DNA from: Pezicula radicicola
Lineage: Eukaryota; Ascomycota; Leotiomycetes; Helotiales; Dermateaceae
Assembly (NCBI GenBank): GCA_003008705.1
Contig: PDUO01000036.1
Coordinates: 319,968 to 383,967, forward strand
Length of the DNA stretch: 64,000 bases
Direction of reading: 5' to 3'
Below the pieces are notes generated by a model that was not told the DNA's origin, searched no databases, and was given only the letters and a program-made list of their open reading frames with translations. This document shows, piece after piece, positions 1 through 12,718 of the stretch (positions within the stretch are counted from its first letter, which is position 1; each line of letters starts with the position of its first letter). The position numbers and the translations under genes were made by a program.

Positions 1-2240
1 AGGTGGTAGTACTGCTGAGCAGCTCTGCGTTTGCCGTTATTGGCAGTCGCATTCTTGAACTGAATCCGCTCAAATGTTGCTTCCATGGAGGTTTGTCCAG
101 GACTGGTGCCAGAGAACTGATCATAAGCGCGGCCTGAGTTGAGTCCGCTATCTCCGCCGTACATTGGAATTGTTGGGTGAGGGCGTGGCGCGACTGTGAT
201 GCGTGGTGGTTTATCTTGAGGTCCCTTGTCTCGCTTTGGAGTGTGCTGAACAAGTTCAATGGGCTTTCCATTTCGGCCGTCCACAACTGCGGCTATTGAC
301 ATGGCAAAGGCATAAATTACGGGAGATGAGCCTCCATTTTGGATCAGATGAAGAGCACCTGTAGGAATCTGAGGCTGAAGTGTGTATGAGCAATTAAGAG
401 CAAAATAATTTCTTCGGTAGCAAGTCCAGTCGTTGTCAGCCATAAAGAAGCCTTTATCAATTTTCCCAAAGATCTCCGGCCTGATGATTTGGCCATCGGC
501 CGTTTGGAATTGATGTAAGACCTCTGTAGCTTGCAGTGGTGGACTTCCTTGTCCAGGCACGCCTAGATGATCCATACTTGTAGGACTTGTGAACCCGCTA
601 CGGGATTCGGTTGGTGAAAGATTGCTGCCTCTGATAGGTCCGAGCGTAGATGGGGATCTTGTGAGATCAGAAGCTCGTCTATAGCTGGGTGTTGTGCCTG
701 AGTAGAGATCTCGGGTTGTGTGAGGTGATGTCAGCTGTGGTAGTGCTGGGGAGCGCGACATCCCAGGGGATGCGTTACTACTTCGTTGTGTTAACATAGT
801 CGTCTGGCTTATTGTTATGTGTATCATCATACACAATGAAAAATGCTCTCTACTTACAGCGAGGTGAGGCGAGGCTTGATGTCAGGCATGGAAAAAAGAG
901 GGGGGTTCGGGGGAAAGTAACTGTTGGATCCGCTTGCGTATGTTGTAGAGCCGCTTAGAGGGCCTTGCTGATAAACATTCGTGTACGGTGAAAAGGTCAA
1001 TGTCGAGCTGGGAGAGGTTTGTACTGCGGGTTCAATGGAATATACAGGGCTGTTTGCGGTACCAGAATCTGGACCAAATCTGAGCTATCAATTAGCCACA
1101 GGTTCAGATGACTGTGAGACCGCAGCATCGACATGATTTTAAGGCTCAAGAAGATCAACTTTTGTTGTTGGGGCCCAATCTCGCTTGAATTGTCCAGAGG
1201 CCCAGTTTGATTGCGCATCTGTAAACAGCCAGCATCGTTGTCATACACGAGCAGGGACTACCCGCGTGATGCGAACTGATGCGGGTAGTGAACGGTTTGG
1301 CAGGCACTGAGGCTTCGCCTGTGAAACCGATAAACTTGTACAATGACGCATTGAGAGTCGTGGCATTCTAGCCAGCCGTCTACAGCTTAATTTGCAAAGT
1401 CCTGGTCACAGAAACCCGCTGGCAACACAGAGTGAGTTGGGCATGTGCCTGTCATCAAACTCGGAGACGAAAACACAGCGATAAAGCAACAAGCCAATAA
1501 ACTCACCGCACATCATCTGTCGCGGTAGCGTTGATGTATCTCAACCCCATGTCAGAGGCCAGCGACGGAGGTTGTGCAAACTCTTGGGGATGTCTGGAGG
1601 TGCTGTCAGGCTCTACTTCGGACCCAGTGATAATTGTGTGCCCGGGATAAGCGTTGAAGTCTTGAATATTACCAGCTTGCGAGCCCATGAATGGATTGAG
1701 CGCAAAGGGCGAAGGTAGAAGAACTGTTCAGACATGGTTAGCAACGGGTCTTCATCATGTTCATCGTGAGTTGTGAATTAAGATATTTTTCCGACAGTAT
1801 GCGTTGAAGAGATCTCGCGAATAACGAAGCAAGGAGATGGCGTGCGAAATCATGATGAGGGAAGTGGGTGTGTGATTGAAGATTCTGTGATACCATAGAC
1901 CCTGCATTGGGGCCTTTTGCCGGCGGCTGGTGTTGAGGTTGTACAAAGAGACACTCGCGCAGGGTTCAACTGGAGTATCTGGGCAGCACTTGCCATCCTT
2001 CTCATTCTCAGCAGCACCAATAAGAGAGAGTTCAAGATGGACGAAAGATATGCGACTCACTGGGTTTGGAGATAATGGTCCCCCACTGTGAAGGCACAAG
2101 ATCATAGAGAGAGCCTTGATCTCGTACTCCAAAGGCTGAAGGAACACGAACTGAAAGCCAAAGAGAAAGAAAAAAAAGCGACGAACAAGGGTGACTAACA
2201 CAAAGTAGAAAGAATGACTGGGTAACTTACTTTCGGTCAT
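1..2240 (-). CDS. vib-1: VIB-1/PhoG-like NDT80-family transcription factor (partial, C-terminus outside window)
   Basis: The minus-strand frame from 807 down to the window edge encodes the start of an NDT80/PhoG DNA-binding domain: a TADGQIIRPEIFGKI segment, then MSIAAVVDGRNGKPIELVQH, and at the edge FERIQFKNATANNGKRRAAQ, which is close to the VIB-1/XprG signature. In fungi these factors control heterokaryon-incompatibility death, proteases and nutrient starvation responses in the nucleus. Upstream exons are 858-1079 (Pro/Ser/Tyr-rich, ending MPDIKPRLTSL) and about 1160-1218, with introns 808-857 and 1080-1159 inferred from splice signals and frame. Coding-looking sequence continues near 1505-1730 (GSQAGNIQDFNAYPGHTI), and a short 5' exon may start at the ATG at 2240. 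The join between about 1219 and 1505 was not resolved, so the N-terminus is provisional. The family assignment is firm; the ortholog name is inference. Confidence 0.82.
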
Positions 2241-2838
2241 TTATAGCCCTTTCGTATCTCGACTACAATGCAGACCTAAGCCTTTGCGCAGTCTTTTTTC
2301 TCTGGTATTGGCTCTCTCGTCTACTGTTGTCGCTCAACTTGGCTTGTCTGCGGTTGACAAGGCTGAAGTTTGGAGGGAGGTTGAATAATCTCGACCACGA
2401 TCTTTGCGACCGTGACCACGCGCTTTCAGACACGGGCAACGATTACTAGATCGGGCTGCGTCGCGATACTCAGTGCCAGCTCTAGGCCACTGGGTATCCA
2501 AGTTGTTATTATTGTAGTACGAGAACAGTTTTGAAGACCAAAAGGTGGTCTTACACACACCCCGCAATGGAAACGGAGGAGGGGCGGTATTTGTGGTTGG
2601 AGAATCTTCAGAGAGCAGTGGACGCTGATAATGGGCGTGCACAGGCCAAGGTTCGATGTGCGGGCCGCCGGGGTGGTGGGCTCGGGATTGGCCGCGAACG
2701 ATGAAATTGTGGGCTGAGTAGCGTGAGAATACAGGGGATTTAGCGTGCTGTAGGGCCTGGCCTCGCTATTGGAGTCGCCTGGAGCTAGCTGCTATGAATA
2801 CTCGACAGTGTGTGCCGTATAGTGTGCGTGCTGCTGCT

Positions 2839-2857
2839 GTCTCTCTCTCTCTCTCTC
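2839..2857. repeat. (TC)n microsatellite
   Basis: About nine uninterrupted TC units in the upstream region of the VIB-1-like gene; pyrimidine tracts of this kind are common in fungal promoters. Confidence 0.9.
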
Positions 2858-5800
2858 AACCGCTACCTTGTCTCGCTGCACCCTGTACGTTTTACGCGCT
2901 GCACTCGGATATAATTTGAGATTCTGCGCCCTTCTTACAGGTGCGATGCCGAGTGGCCTACCTCAAACCGTGGGGGCTGCGATCGCCGATTCGATAAGAT
3001 GGCCGAGATGTAGTCCTGGCAACGAGTCTCCGAACTTCGTTTCGCCTTGTCCGTTGCTGCCGTCTTTTTTTCTTTCTTTCCTTCTGATAAATGCGCACAA
3101 GGCTGGGACGCAAAAATCCACACTCGGCCCTCGATTGAGATAGATAGACAGGTATTTACCGATCGAGCGATTCGTGCAAAGGGTGAGACGGCCAGAGTTC
3201 GTTACCCGAACTATTCCGGAAAAAGCACTTCTTTTTTGCAGGCTGACTGCGGTCGTTTGGTCGGTGTGAGAGAAGAAGAGCGAGTCGACCGGGGCCGAAG
3301 GGTGCTGATTTGAACGCTTACTCCCGATAATCTAGAGCAGAGACGAGCCGAGTCGGATGCGTGGGTGGAGAATACGTGCCAACAAGGGAAACTGGGGGCC
3401 GCTGATGTGATGGTGGCGGTTGACTTTGCTGTAATTTGTGACAGAAGACTAGGATTAAGCCGTCTTGCGAGCAGAAATGCTTGTTGCGGTGTAGCCTGCG
3501 TCCTCGTTTCCAAAGAATGAATTCTCGATGCGATGAATTGTTGATAGAGAGCCAGTGAGCTTGGTGATAACATCCAGGATCTTTCGGGTATTGAAGAGGT
3601 CGAAAGGTCGAAAAGTCGATAGTGTAGTCGTAGGCGACGAGGTCTGGATTTTGGTGTTCTGAGGCCAGGGTTGCAGATGTGCACTTGAATTGAAGACCCG
3701 ACTACCGGTAATAATCTAGGGTAAGGAAAGTACAGATACCCGAGATGTACAAGGGAATGCAGCGCCCGAAGCCGTACAGTGGCGGATGTCAAGAAATTGT
3801 ATATCTTCACCAACTCCTTGTCTGAGAATTCGAACCTCCGATGGCTGAAAATTTGTTAAATCGGCGTCTGTGCTTTAGTTTCCGTGTACTGATTGCGTTA
3901 TGGGTGGCAGGGGAGACTCGAAAGATATACCAAGCAGGAGCAATCCTTTACGCCATCTCGAAACCCAACTAAAAACGCCTTCGAAATATCTGGTTTTGAT
4001 GTCTTTGAAAATGTCTTGAAGTTTATCGACGCACGTGGAAAGATCCCCTGCGATTCTTGAAAGTTTCGTCCTTAAGTCGTACACAGCAACCTTTCCCCCT
4101 CAGTAGAATAATTGGAAGTGGTTGATCTTCGCTATAGGGCCCAAACTGCTGGGTCTGTAAATGTAGTGAGTGGTTGGCTTCTCGAATCGTTTTGGCGAAA
4201 GGTACCGACACCGGAACCACCGAGTAGAAGTGAACTCGCACGAGAGTCAATAGCTTGACCGTGGAAGATAGACCTAGTGGGCGTCTGATCGCCAGCAATG
4301 GGGAGAACAACGTTGTGCAAGGTACCCAGAGACGAAACAGTGGTGGCTTGCCTCTAGTCGGGACTTTTGCAAAAAGAATGATGCTTTCCAAGGGTTTGAA
4401 AAGAGAACGGGACAAGACAAGTCCGTTGATAACTAAATACTTTTGACTTTGAACCTGATAGCACGGGCTCTAGCTGCAAGATTGCAACCTCTAGGGCGAA
4501 CTTTGTAGCCAATTGCACACTAAAAGAAGGCAGGCAAGATGCCATACTGCAGGGCAAATTTTAGCAGTGGGAAGAGGAGCCCAGCGAAAAGCAGCCCAGA
4601 TGTTTTCCCAACGAGCAAGTCATTCATGGCGTTCCTGCGTTGTCGAGTGGAGAGAGAATGAGAGAATGATCTTCGAAAAATGATGTATCACTCAGGTTCA
4701 GGCACAGCGCGGCAGAGGCTCCCAGAACCACCAGACCAACACAAACCAAGAGCCTCACCGTCAGTATCATTCCCCGTCATCTTGCAGGCTTCTCATGCAC
4801 ACAGTTTTCTAAATCTTCAGATCTCGTCTCATTCTCTTGACTGTTAGCAAGCCTCATTTAGACTGTCGACCAATCGTAAGCGTGGCGAGCTCCTGAACAA
4901 GGAGAACTCCCACTTCGAAAGATTGAGAGGAGAGATCATGAGACTGCCCAATAAGATTGCTGCCTGCAGCCTTCCTACCTTCTGGATGCTGATTTTGGGC
5001 CAGAAAGCGCCATATAACGTGATTCGAAAGAGCACCTGGAGTATGCAAGATCTATCATTTGCAGCAGTCATCTGCAAAAGCAAAATCAGCTTGTAACACG
5101 GACATGACGAATCAATGCTAGGCCCAATTGGTTAGTTGGAGTCTAGATTAAAAGAAGGCTCTTCATCCAGATCCTGAATAATTGAGACGCCTCCCAACAA
5201 TGACACCCTTTCTCGGATATCTCTGTTCTGTTCCTGCTTCGGAGTCACACTTCGAGGTATCAAAGTACGAGGTGAACAACCAATCAGCCTGGCTCACCCA
5301 AAGGTTTGCTTGCTATCAGAGTTCAACCTGTTTGCCACGCTACATTAAAAGTACCGAAACTCTAGCCCAAACCTTCATTCAGCAACGGCTCTAAATCAGC
5401 GGAGCGAGCGAGAAAATGGCAAAGGGTCACTAGAAGGTAGCGCTTCCTCGAGGGACCTTTGGGCTGACTACGTTTTCTCGCTGCTACGGCGATTTCCAGG
5501 TTGCAGCCTGAGACAGTGAGATCGGATTCTAAAGATTCTCGAGACCGACGGCTTACGCCTTGTGACAGTACCTTCCTGATTTAATATTGAGTTTTTGACG
5601 ATCCCAATCACCGAAGCCTTGCAGAAGTAGCTCGCTCTGTTTTCGTCTCGTTCATCTCGTGATTTGTGATCGACAGTGACCGCAGCTACTTGACGGCGGG
5701 ATCTTCTCACGTCTGGCGTCGGCCGTCTGCGGGTATTCTTAGTTATGCCATGTCCAGATTATAATGTCATTGTGCATCGAGTGACCTATTCAGGAGAAAA

Positions 5801-7959
5801 AAATAAAGGGTTCGTGAAATAACGCACTGCTTTCAACTTTAGATGTTGCCCGAACAAGTAGACTCACGTATAAGGCTGTAAGGAACCTGCTCGCCATGGA
5901 TCAGTCGGCCGCTCAATCTTGACCAAATAACTGGAGAGAAGCTCCAGCAGCATCTCAGCAGCTGGAAGGTAGACTAAAAGCATCATGTCAAACATCATAA
6001 GATAGGCTCTGCTGAAAATCCAGCATACGTGAGATCTATACTTAGCCCCAGTTGTGAAAGTTCAGCTCCTTGGTCTTCTCACACGTCCTCCTCTCTTGAC
6101 GTTGCAGTTTGCTTGCATTGTGACCCGTAAAGCCCGTCATAGAAGATTCCCCAAGTACCAGTCGATAATGAGAAGAATGATGTGATAGTAGGCTGCTAAT
6201 ACTAACAAGCGCCAACAAACTCATGTTCTAGATGCAGGGTAGCTTTCACAACCTACCGTACTTGCATGCCATCTCAAATGTGCACACGCATTTCATACAT
6301 ACATACGACGTGTGGTTGGCATATCTCCGTATCACAGCTTTGCTCCACGTTCGAGAGATAACGAAGCTTCCTGGCATGCAAGCATATCATAGACGGCAGA
6401 TTTCTGCAACTGCCCATAGATATGATGGAAATAGAACAATGACCTTCGTCCTGGCTGCACCAAGCCACGTCGAATGTCGAATACGGTGACCAAGACAACA
6501 AGCCACCCAATGACGACTCTTCATAGGTGGACCGTCAAAAAAAGCTTCGCGCTATCCACGTGAATGTTTGCTGTGCGGCTTGGTATCTTGGCGTCCGTTC
6601 GAACCCTACTTCCCATCATCGCAGACAGAAAGGCGTACGACTTTCATTTTCGAAGCAGCGCTCGCTTGGTCTTAAACCCTACGCAAGCCAGAAGGATTGA
6701 CTCCTCTTTACGTCCGGTTCGATTTCCGTTTCGTTGATATCGATCAGGCCATCGTGTGTAGGGCATCGTGTTTGATTATTTTCCATTGCCTTATTGCGCA
6801 TTCCTTGACTGCAGCGACAAGCAAGCCAACAGTAAGCCACCTTTATTCTCACGAATAATAAGAAAGCAGTCATCGATAATCCCAGTAGTATAGCTGCCAA
6901 CGCTAATGCTCGTCTCCGTCTCCTCGGTACGGCCCGGCTGACATGAAAAAGTCAAAAGGTCAAAAGGCCAAGTGATGGGAAAACAAGAAAGAGGTTTTCT
7001 TGGATTTTGGAGTGGAGACGAGAATGAAGTTGTACAAAAAGGGACCCCAATCTTCTAACTCCGTCGCAGAACAAAGGCTGTTCCACTATTAGTGTGCCGA
7101 CTGTCCGTCATGATCGTTGCCTCTCGCATTAAGGCATTCTGATCTGGTGCCATGTGATCTGTTATGCAGGGTTCCGCAACCCTTTCCACAGCGATCCCCC
7201 ATCCCCACCGCTTGAACTCCAAACAGCCAAAAGAGCACACGCACTCTGGTGGTACAAGCTTAGCTAAGGGCGGGGCTGCTCTCCCACGGAGATAGTACAG
7301 CAGGCAAAAAGCACACCCATTCCCGAGCAAAGGTGCAGGGGCAAGACAGCATTGTACTGTAGATCGGAATCGAGGTCCGTACCCAACTGACGCCTCTAAT
7401 GCGCGCAGGTCAAATGCGCAAAGTAAAATATATTGAAGCACCGAGACCATTGGATAAACAGAGGGGGGGCCTTGTTCCGGCATAACGGCTTCTGTAACTT
7501 CAGCTGCAGTTTCCGACCGGGGAAGACGCTTCCCTGCCGATCTTCGCTGGCTTTGTTATTGTTGGGATATGGGCAGAGATCCCAACTGTTAAGCGCATGG
7601 TATGAGGAGAATGGGGGAGGGCCCCTCACGTGTAGCGTAAGCGGTTGGAGTCTAGAATTCTGAAAAGAAATGTTGGAGGGCTCGACGACTTTTTCAAGCT
7701 CTAGGGACGGACGGAGGGAGCAGGGAGGTATTGTCCTTGTTGTTCTGCCAATCGAAGACTACGAGCAAATCATGGGAAATAGCGTGACCGAGTAGAGTGC
7801 TTTTTCTGCAATATTAATAGACGCAATCGATATATTGCGAGAAGTGAGTGAGTGAGTGAGGTACGTACCTGTGCCCAGGGGGTGTTGGCGGGCGAGAATG
7901 GTTCAACGAACCAGGAGAGGCGGAGAAGGCGGAGAAAGCGCCTAGAAACCGAGGTACGA

Positions 7960-8280
7960 AGGTATAGTATGTACAGTAGTACGCACGAAGGTCCTCACTC
8001 GCACAGGTCGAGATTAGGTTAGGTTGGTGTTGGTACTGTACAGTAGGTACAGTATTGGCTTTTTGTGATGGCTTACAGTACGAAGTAAAGTTAGCTTTGG
8101 TGTTAGACCTCCAGCAGTGCTCAGACCGTCCCCATGCCCATACCCACGCTCACTCTCACGCTTTCCGCACGCCGCCTTAACATACTTTTCCTTGCTGCTT
8201 CAATTTTATGCGAAAGTACCTTACAGTACGGAGTAAGTAATCTTACCTCACAGTAGGTAGGTACCTTACAGTAAGTACAC
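7960..8280. repeat. Cluster of TACAGTA / GTACNGAGTA-like motifs
   Basis: Several short copies of TACAGTA or its near-palindromic form TACTGTA occur within 320 bases, for example near 7970, 8036-8052, 8075, 8222 and 8268, often next to GTAGGTA or GGAGTAAG. This may be a degenerate tandem repeat or a promoter motif cluster; no function is known to me. Confidence 0.5.
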
Positions 8281-8402
8281 CACTCCATTATTATTCATAT
8301 TCAACACACCACCAACTTCATCACACTCCTACCTCCCTCCCTCCCCCTCATTAATATTATCCACCACCAACGTTCTCATTCAATCATTAGTGTTGCGCAA
8401 GG

Positions 8403-8528
8403 ATGTCCCAGATTCCCAACGAGGCGCGCGCAAAGATTCAGCGCAAAGATTCAACGCCTCGCAGCCACCGGGCCCGCTGTCTCGGGAACAAGCCCAAACC
8501 TTCGAATCGTACTATATGTTCTGTTTGA
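8403..8528 (+). CDS. Possible small ORF, 41 aa, unrecognised
   Basis: ATG at 8403 in a fair context (AAGGATGTCC) opens a 41-codon frame ending TGA at 8526-8528. The preceding 120 bases are rich in C, T and A like a fungal 5' leader. The peptide is basic and begins MSQIPNEARAKIQRKDS. It could be the first exon of a gene whose remainder I could not follow, or chance. No homology recognised. Confidence 0.22.
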   Translation: MSQIPNEARAKIQRKDSTPRSHRARCLGNKPKPSNRTICSV

Positions 8529-11500
8529 TATAGGGATAGAAGCATCATCGTCGGCAGCACGGCGAAGAACAGATCACCCATCATCCCCTGCGACGAATAT
8601 GACTGTCTTTGTGGCCGCCGACTTATCATGCGGCTAACTGCGGCGTCACGATGCACGAGCGACACTAGTGGAGGCAAATCAAATACTCATTGCCCTGACC
8701 ATCAATAATACTATCGTGTAAAACGAAAGGAGGGGGGAACATGAGAGGACTCGTTGTGTCTTCCCTCGATGAACGAGTTTCCCACCATTCATTTCATTCG
8801 ATACGGAAATGGGATGCCCACCAGCCTACCAGAGCCCTGCCTACCACGGTTCTACGGCAGGACTTAAAGATGATGTGGTCAATGACTAAGGGTGCCAGGC
8901 CCATTTCCATGCATGAAGGGACCTAGTTTCCCGGTGGCTTGCATATGTGCATGCTTATTCTACAGAGGATTTATCAAGTCAAGCGTGCCAGAGTGGTACT
9001 CTAACAATGAATGGCTCCCTTATGTTGATTGATAAGAAATAAGATCATGATCGCGGGAATATGGGTTGAGAACGTCTATGTGGGGGTTCCTACTCGGCGT
9101 GTCAAGCTGCCAAGTTGCTATCCGCTCGTCATTTTACTACGACGGAGAGTAGACATCTGTAGTCAGGTGCGCCGCTCTTCGGAAATATCTTGATGAGCAT
9201 GACTGACCTCGACGGCCACCTCATCATAGGATGCATTGCCCTGAGCGCATGAAAAAAAACTGCGTCCTCATCTGGGAGGATCAGGGGCGGTTTGGTCATG
9301 ACTGCCTGAACCGACAAACCGGCGTTTCGCTTTGAGGAACAGAACGATGCGTTGTCAAGTCACAAGCGTTGACAGGAGGGATAGCAATTTCCTTGGCCAT
9401 TCATATTCGTGCAACGAAGGCTGTCCATTGTTCACAAGATTGACTTTCTTGGCCAAAAGTCTAACGTGCGATGGCATCTTTCATATCTGGTGAGGGCCCG
9501 AGAACAAATCCCAATTGAGACTTGTATCCTACCCTAAACCAATCACTATCAAAAAGCAAGGTCTGAGTTTCCTAATTTCGTCGTTTATCATTATTTCAGC
9601 ATTTGCTGCCAAAGGCTTATTTTCGTTTCCTCGGTTGGCCAATTCTGTTATTCACACATTTCATTCCAAGTAAAAGCTAAATCAGTTTTCTAGCTTGAAC
9701 TTCCTCCAAACGTTCGTATATGTCGCATCATGTTGATCACTATGCACAAATTGCACCGTGCACGCTCCTTTGATCTTCAGCTTTTATAAGCATTTCAACC
9801 ATATCGACTCCCTCTGCAGTCATTATTCTAGTAGTGTAGTATTGAACTACTAAAAACGGATGTCGTTACACCGAAAGTTGCGCCTCATCATTTCCCCCCT
9901 CGTTTGCTTGATGTAACAAGCTTTCTTACCTTAACTCTAGTTAACTTCGCACGAGCCACATTCAGAAGCTCGTCTAGAAAAAATGCCCTAATCCTTATTC
10001 TGCTATCTCCGAATCTTAGCTTACTACGCCATTTTCTACTAGCTGGACTGGAACCGCAGTAAGCTCCGCACCATCACGTGGGGTTCGACGGCTCAGCTGA
10101 GGTGAACCGTTGACCAAGGTGCCTTACCGCAGTACGCTACCCTTCTAACTAAGTCCTCCAACTTCATGAACTAAAAACTAGCCCACCCACCTTATATCAA
10201 CAACCTTTCACCCCGCGCTTACTTCGCCTCCTTCGGCGACCCCGGCTCAGACTAATCGTCAGTCACACTTCACACTTTCATATAACTATCCTTCCCTATG
10301 TTTCGTCAAACCTTGGTTCTGGGACTAGGTCACTCGGTCCTTCTCATCTCGTATCTACTTATTATCTTGTTGCCTTATTTATGCCTTCGCGGCTGAACCA
10401 TGGTGTTGGGAATCCGCAGTGGAAATTGTATGTAGTAACTACGTACTTCCACACCATCTTGACGCATTCATCAAACGTAATTTGGGGGCTGTTAAAACCT
10501 TGAAACGTGGAAGATCAGCGGTGTGGTCTAAGGAGGTATGTCATGCATATCTTCCGGGTATCGAGTTTATCATTGCTTCTTTACGGGAGGCCGAGAGCCG
10601 AAAGCCGAGACTCAAATCCGGAAGGCTGTCGGTTGGTGGTCGAGGTAATCATGGCAAGGCTTACGGGTGAGAAGGAAGTGGGTGTGTAGACCGTGGGGAG
10701 GACTCAGACGGGAGTATTACTCCGGGTATTACTCACGGCCCGGGTGTGGATGATGCTGATGACAAAAAGCTCCTTCTAAATCCGGGGGTGGGTGGTGCTA
10801 ATAATGAAGGCTGTTAAACAAGGTACAGTAGTAAGCTACTCTATTTTAAGTACAAGTAGGTAACGTAAACTTAATCACTTAATTTAAGTCTAAGCCTAAT
10901 TTACTAAGTTATTTGATTTTAAATTGAAAGAGTTTTTTTAAAAAAAAAAATAAAAAAGTAAAAAGTAAAAATAACCTTTTAATTACTTTTAGATATTTTC
11001 TTATTATTCTTATAAAGACTTTCTTTTTTAAACTTTCTCTCTTTTAAATAATTATATAAAAAACAATTTATATATACTAATTATAGTTAATAAAACCTTA
11101 TTTAAATAACTTAATATAAAAAATATATATAATAATACTATATAGTAAGCTTATTCTAAAATATACTTTATTTATTTAATATATTTTTAAATAAGTATAT
11201 AATAGTCTTTTATTATATTTATTTTAATAGTAGGTAATAAACAGCCAGAATTTTTATATACGTATACTAGGTATATCTATTTTTACTATAGGCTAGAATC
11301 TGGTCATGCCCAGGGGCCGCATGCGGATAATTGCATGTACAAGAAGGAACTATTAACTTTAGTTCCAGGAGATCTATTGCAACCCAACCATGAATATCGT
11401 CAATTCATGAATGCGGCGCCCTATTCATAAATATAGCCTCCTAACTATAAATAACTTGAAAATTTCATAATTTCACGAATAGGGTGGGTCTATATATCCA

Positions 11501-12718
11501 AATCATAAGATTTAGATTATTTTTTATTGTACAAAGGAGAATACTAGGAAAGAAATACTATAAAAATAAAAATACAATTTTACCTATTTATATATACTAA
11601 GGGCCAGATACACTCTATACCTTAATTTCTAAATACCTTCTATGTGTACCAGCTTTAATTTCCTTACCGAATTTGCCTATAGATCTATTCCTGCTTAAAC
11701 GGATCTTAGATCACTCTTATCCACACTGATTGAGTCCTCTCCTAAGGGTCTACATAGCTAAGGTAGGTGATAGTGAAGCTATCATAGTGCATTGAGATGA
11801 TGGTTAGAGGTTTTGTACACGTCGATTATCAGTTACCACTATAACTTCAAACTATCGAACACGGGAGACTATTGCCAAAGTAGATCCAAAATTCATCTAG
11901 TAGCAGGTACTCAGATTGACATTTCAGTCAGTTTTATTTCTTAATTAGTAGTGAAAGGGATAGATAGAGCTTGCAGACTTAGATTACATGCTTTTGGTAA
12001 GGTGTAATAAATGTCAAATTAACACAAAAATCCTCATGGGCTTAGTTCGATAGGAAATATTTGATGGCGGTGCTACTCTTGGAGATAGAAATCCTGTAGT
12101 AGATGCAGTTGAGTGTAAGTACTGACAGTGTTGGTTTCCTAGATGTAGGAAACTACGACTTATTCTAGTGGTCAAGGAGGAGGAAATTAATGCATGCTAG
12201 GAGAATATCTACGGTGCGAGAGATGGGACATATGGCTAATTACTTACCTAGAATTTTCGACTTTCTGATTCTAAGTCTTTTTATTCCTACGGTAGGAGTT
12301 CTTAGACTAAATAAATGCTTTATATAATATAAGGGTCAAGGCCAGTAGTTAGCTTGCTAAAGCTCCTACCAAACCAATTTTTCGGCGGCCTGAAGTTCGA
12401 TCGTCTGAATTGTTGATATGGTCCCTACATGCAAACCTTGTTAATGCAGGCTCAATACTCCAATACTCCATAATGAGCTGCCTGCTTTCTGTGTCGTTTC
12501 TGGCGTGCATATTGACCAACAGATACACGTTCTCTATCATGGGGCCTTTCAGCTGTGTCGAGGATGCATACAATGGTTACATCAAACTTACATCCCATTC
12601 AGATATAAAACTACAGAATAGCCCACTTTCTTCAAATCTCTTGATTATCTCTTCAAATTGTAGTCCCATGATATAATTTAGATTTCGACACGGTATCGTC
12701 ACAGCATCAATTTGAAAA
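8529..12718. other. Intergenic region with AT-rich island (about 10,830-12,340)
   Basis: No supported gene. From about 10,830 the sequence becomes strongly AT-rich with long A/T runs and TATA/TTAA-rich text, typical of a RIP-degraded repeat; no open frame survives there. The part before 10,830 has normal composition and only short unconvincing frames, including a 32-codon hydrophobic one at 10,298. Confidence 0.55.

Larger units (their letters stand above)
2241..8402. other. Long gene-poor region upstream of the VIB-1-like gene
   Basis: About 6 kb of ordinary, not AT-rich, sequence in which both strands carry only short frames without recognisable protein features or consistent splice signals. 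It holds a (TC)n tract at 2839-2857, a GTGA repeat near 7844-7860 and a cluster of TACAGTA-type motifs at about 7960-8280. It could be a long promoter, a long 5' leader with introns, or non-coding transcription for the divergent VIB-1-like gene. I see no supported gene. Confidence 0.5.

Noticed and set aside
1761..2240. 159-codon minus-strand frame upstream of the VIB-1-like gene
   Set aside because: Hydrophobic, low-similarity translation; probably reads through introns of the 5' part of the VIB-1-like gene. Only short parts in other frames look coding.
3211..3813. 200-codon minus-strand frame in the upstream gene-poor region
   Set aside because: Ser/Arg/Leu-rich without domain features, no leader-like start, no splice support; likely chance.
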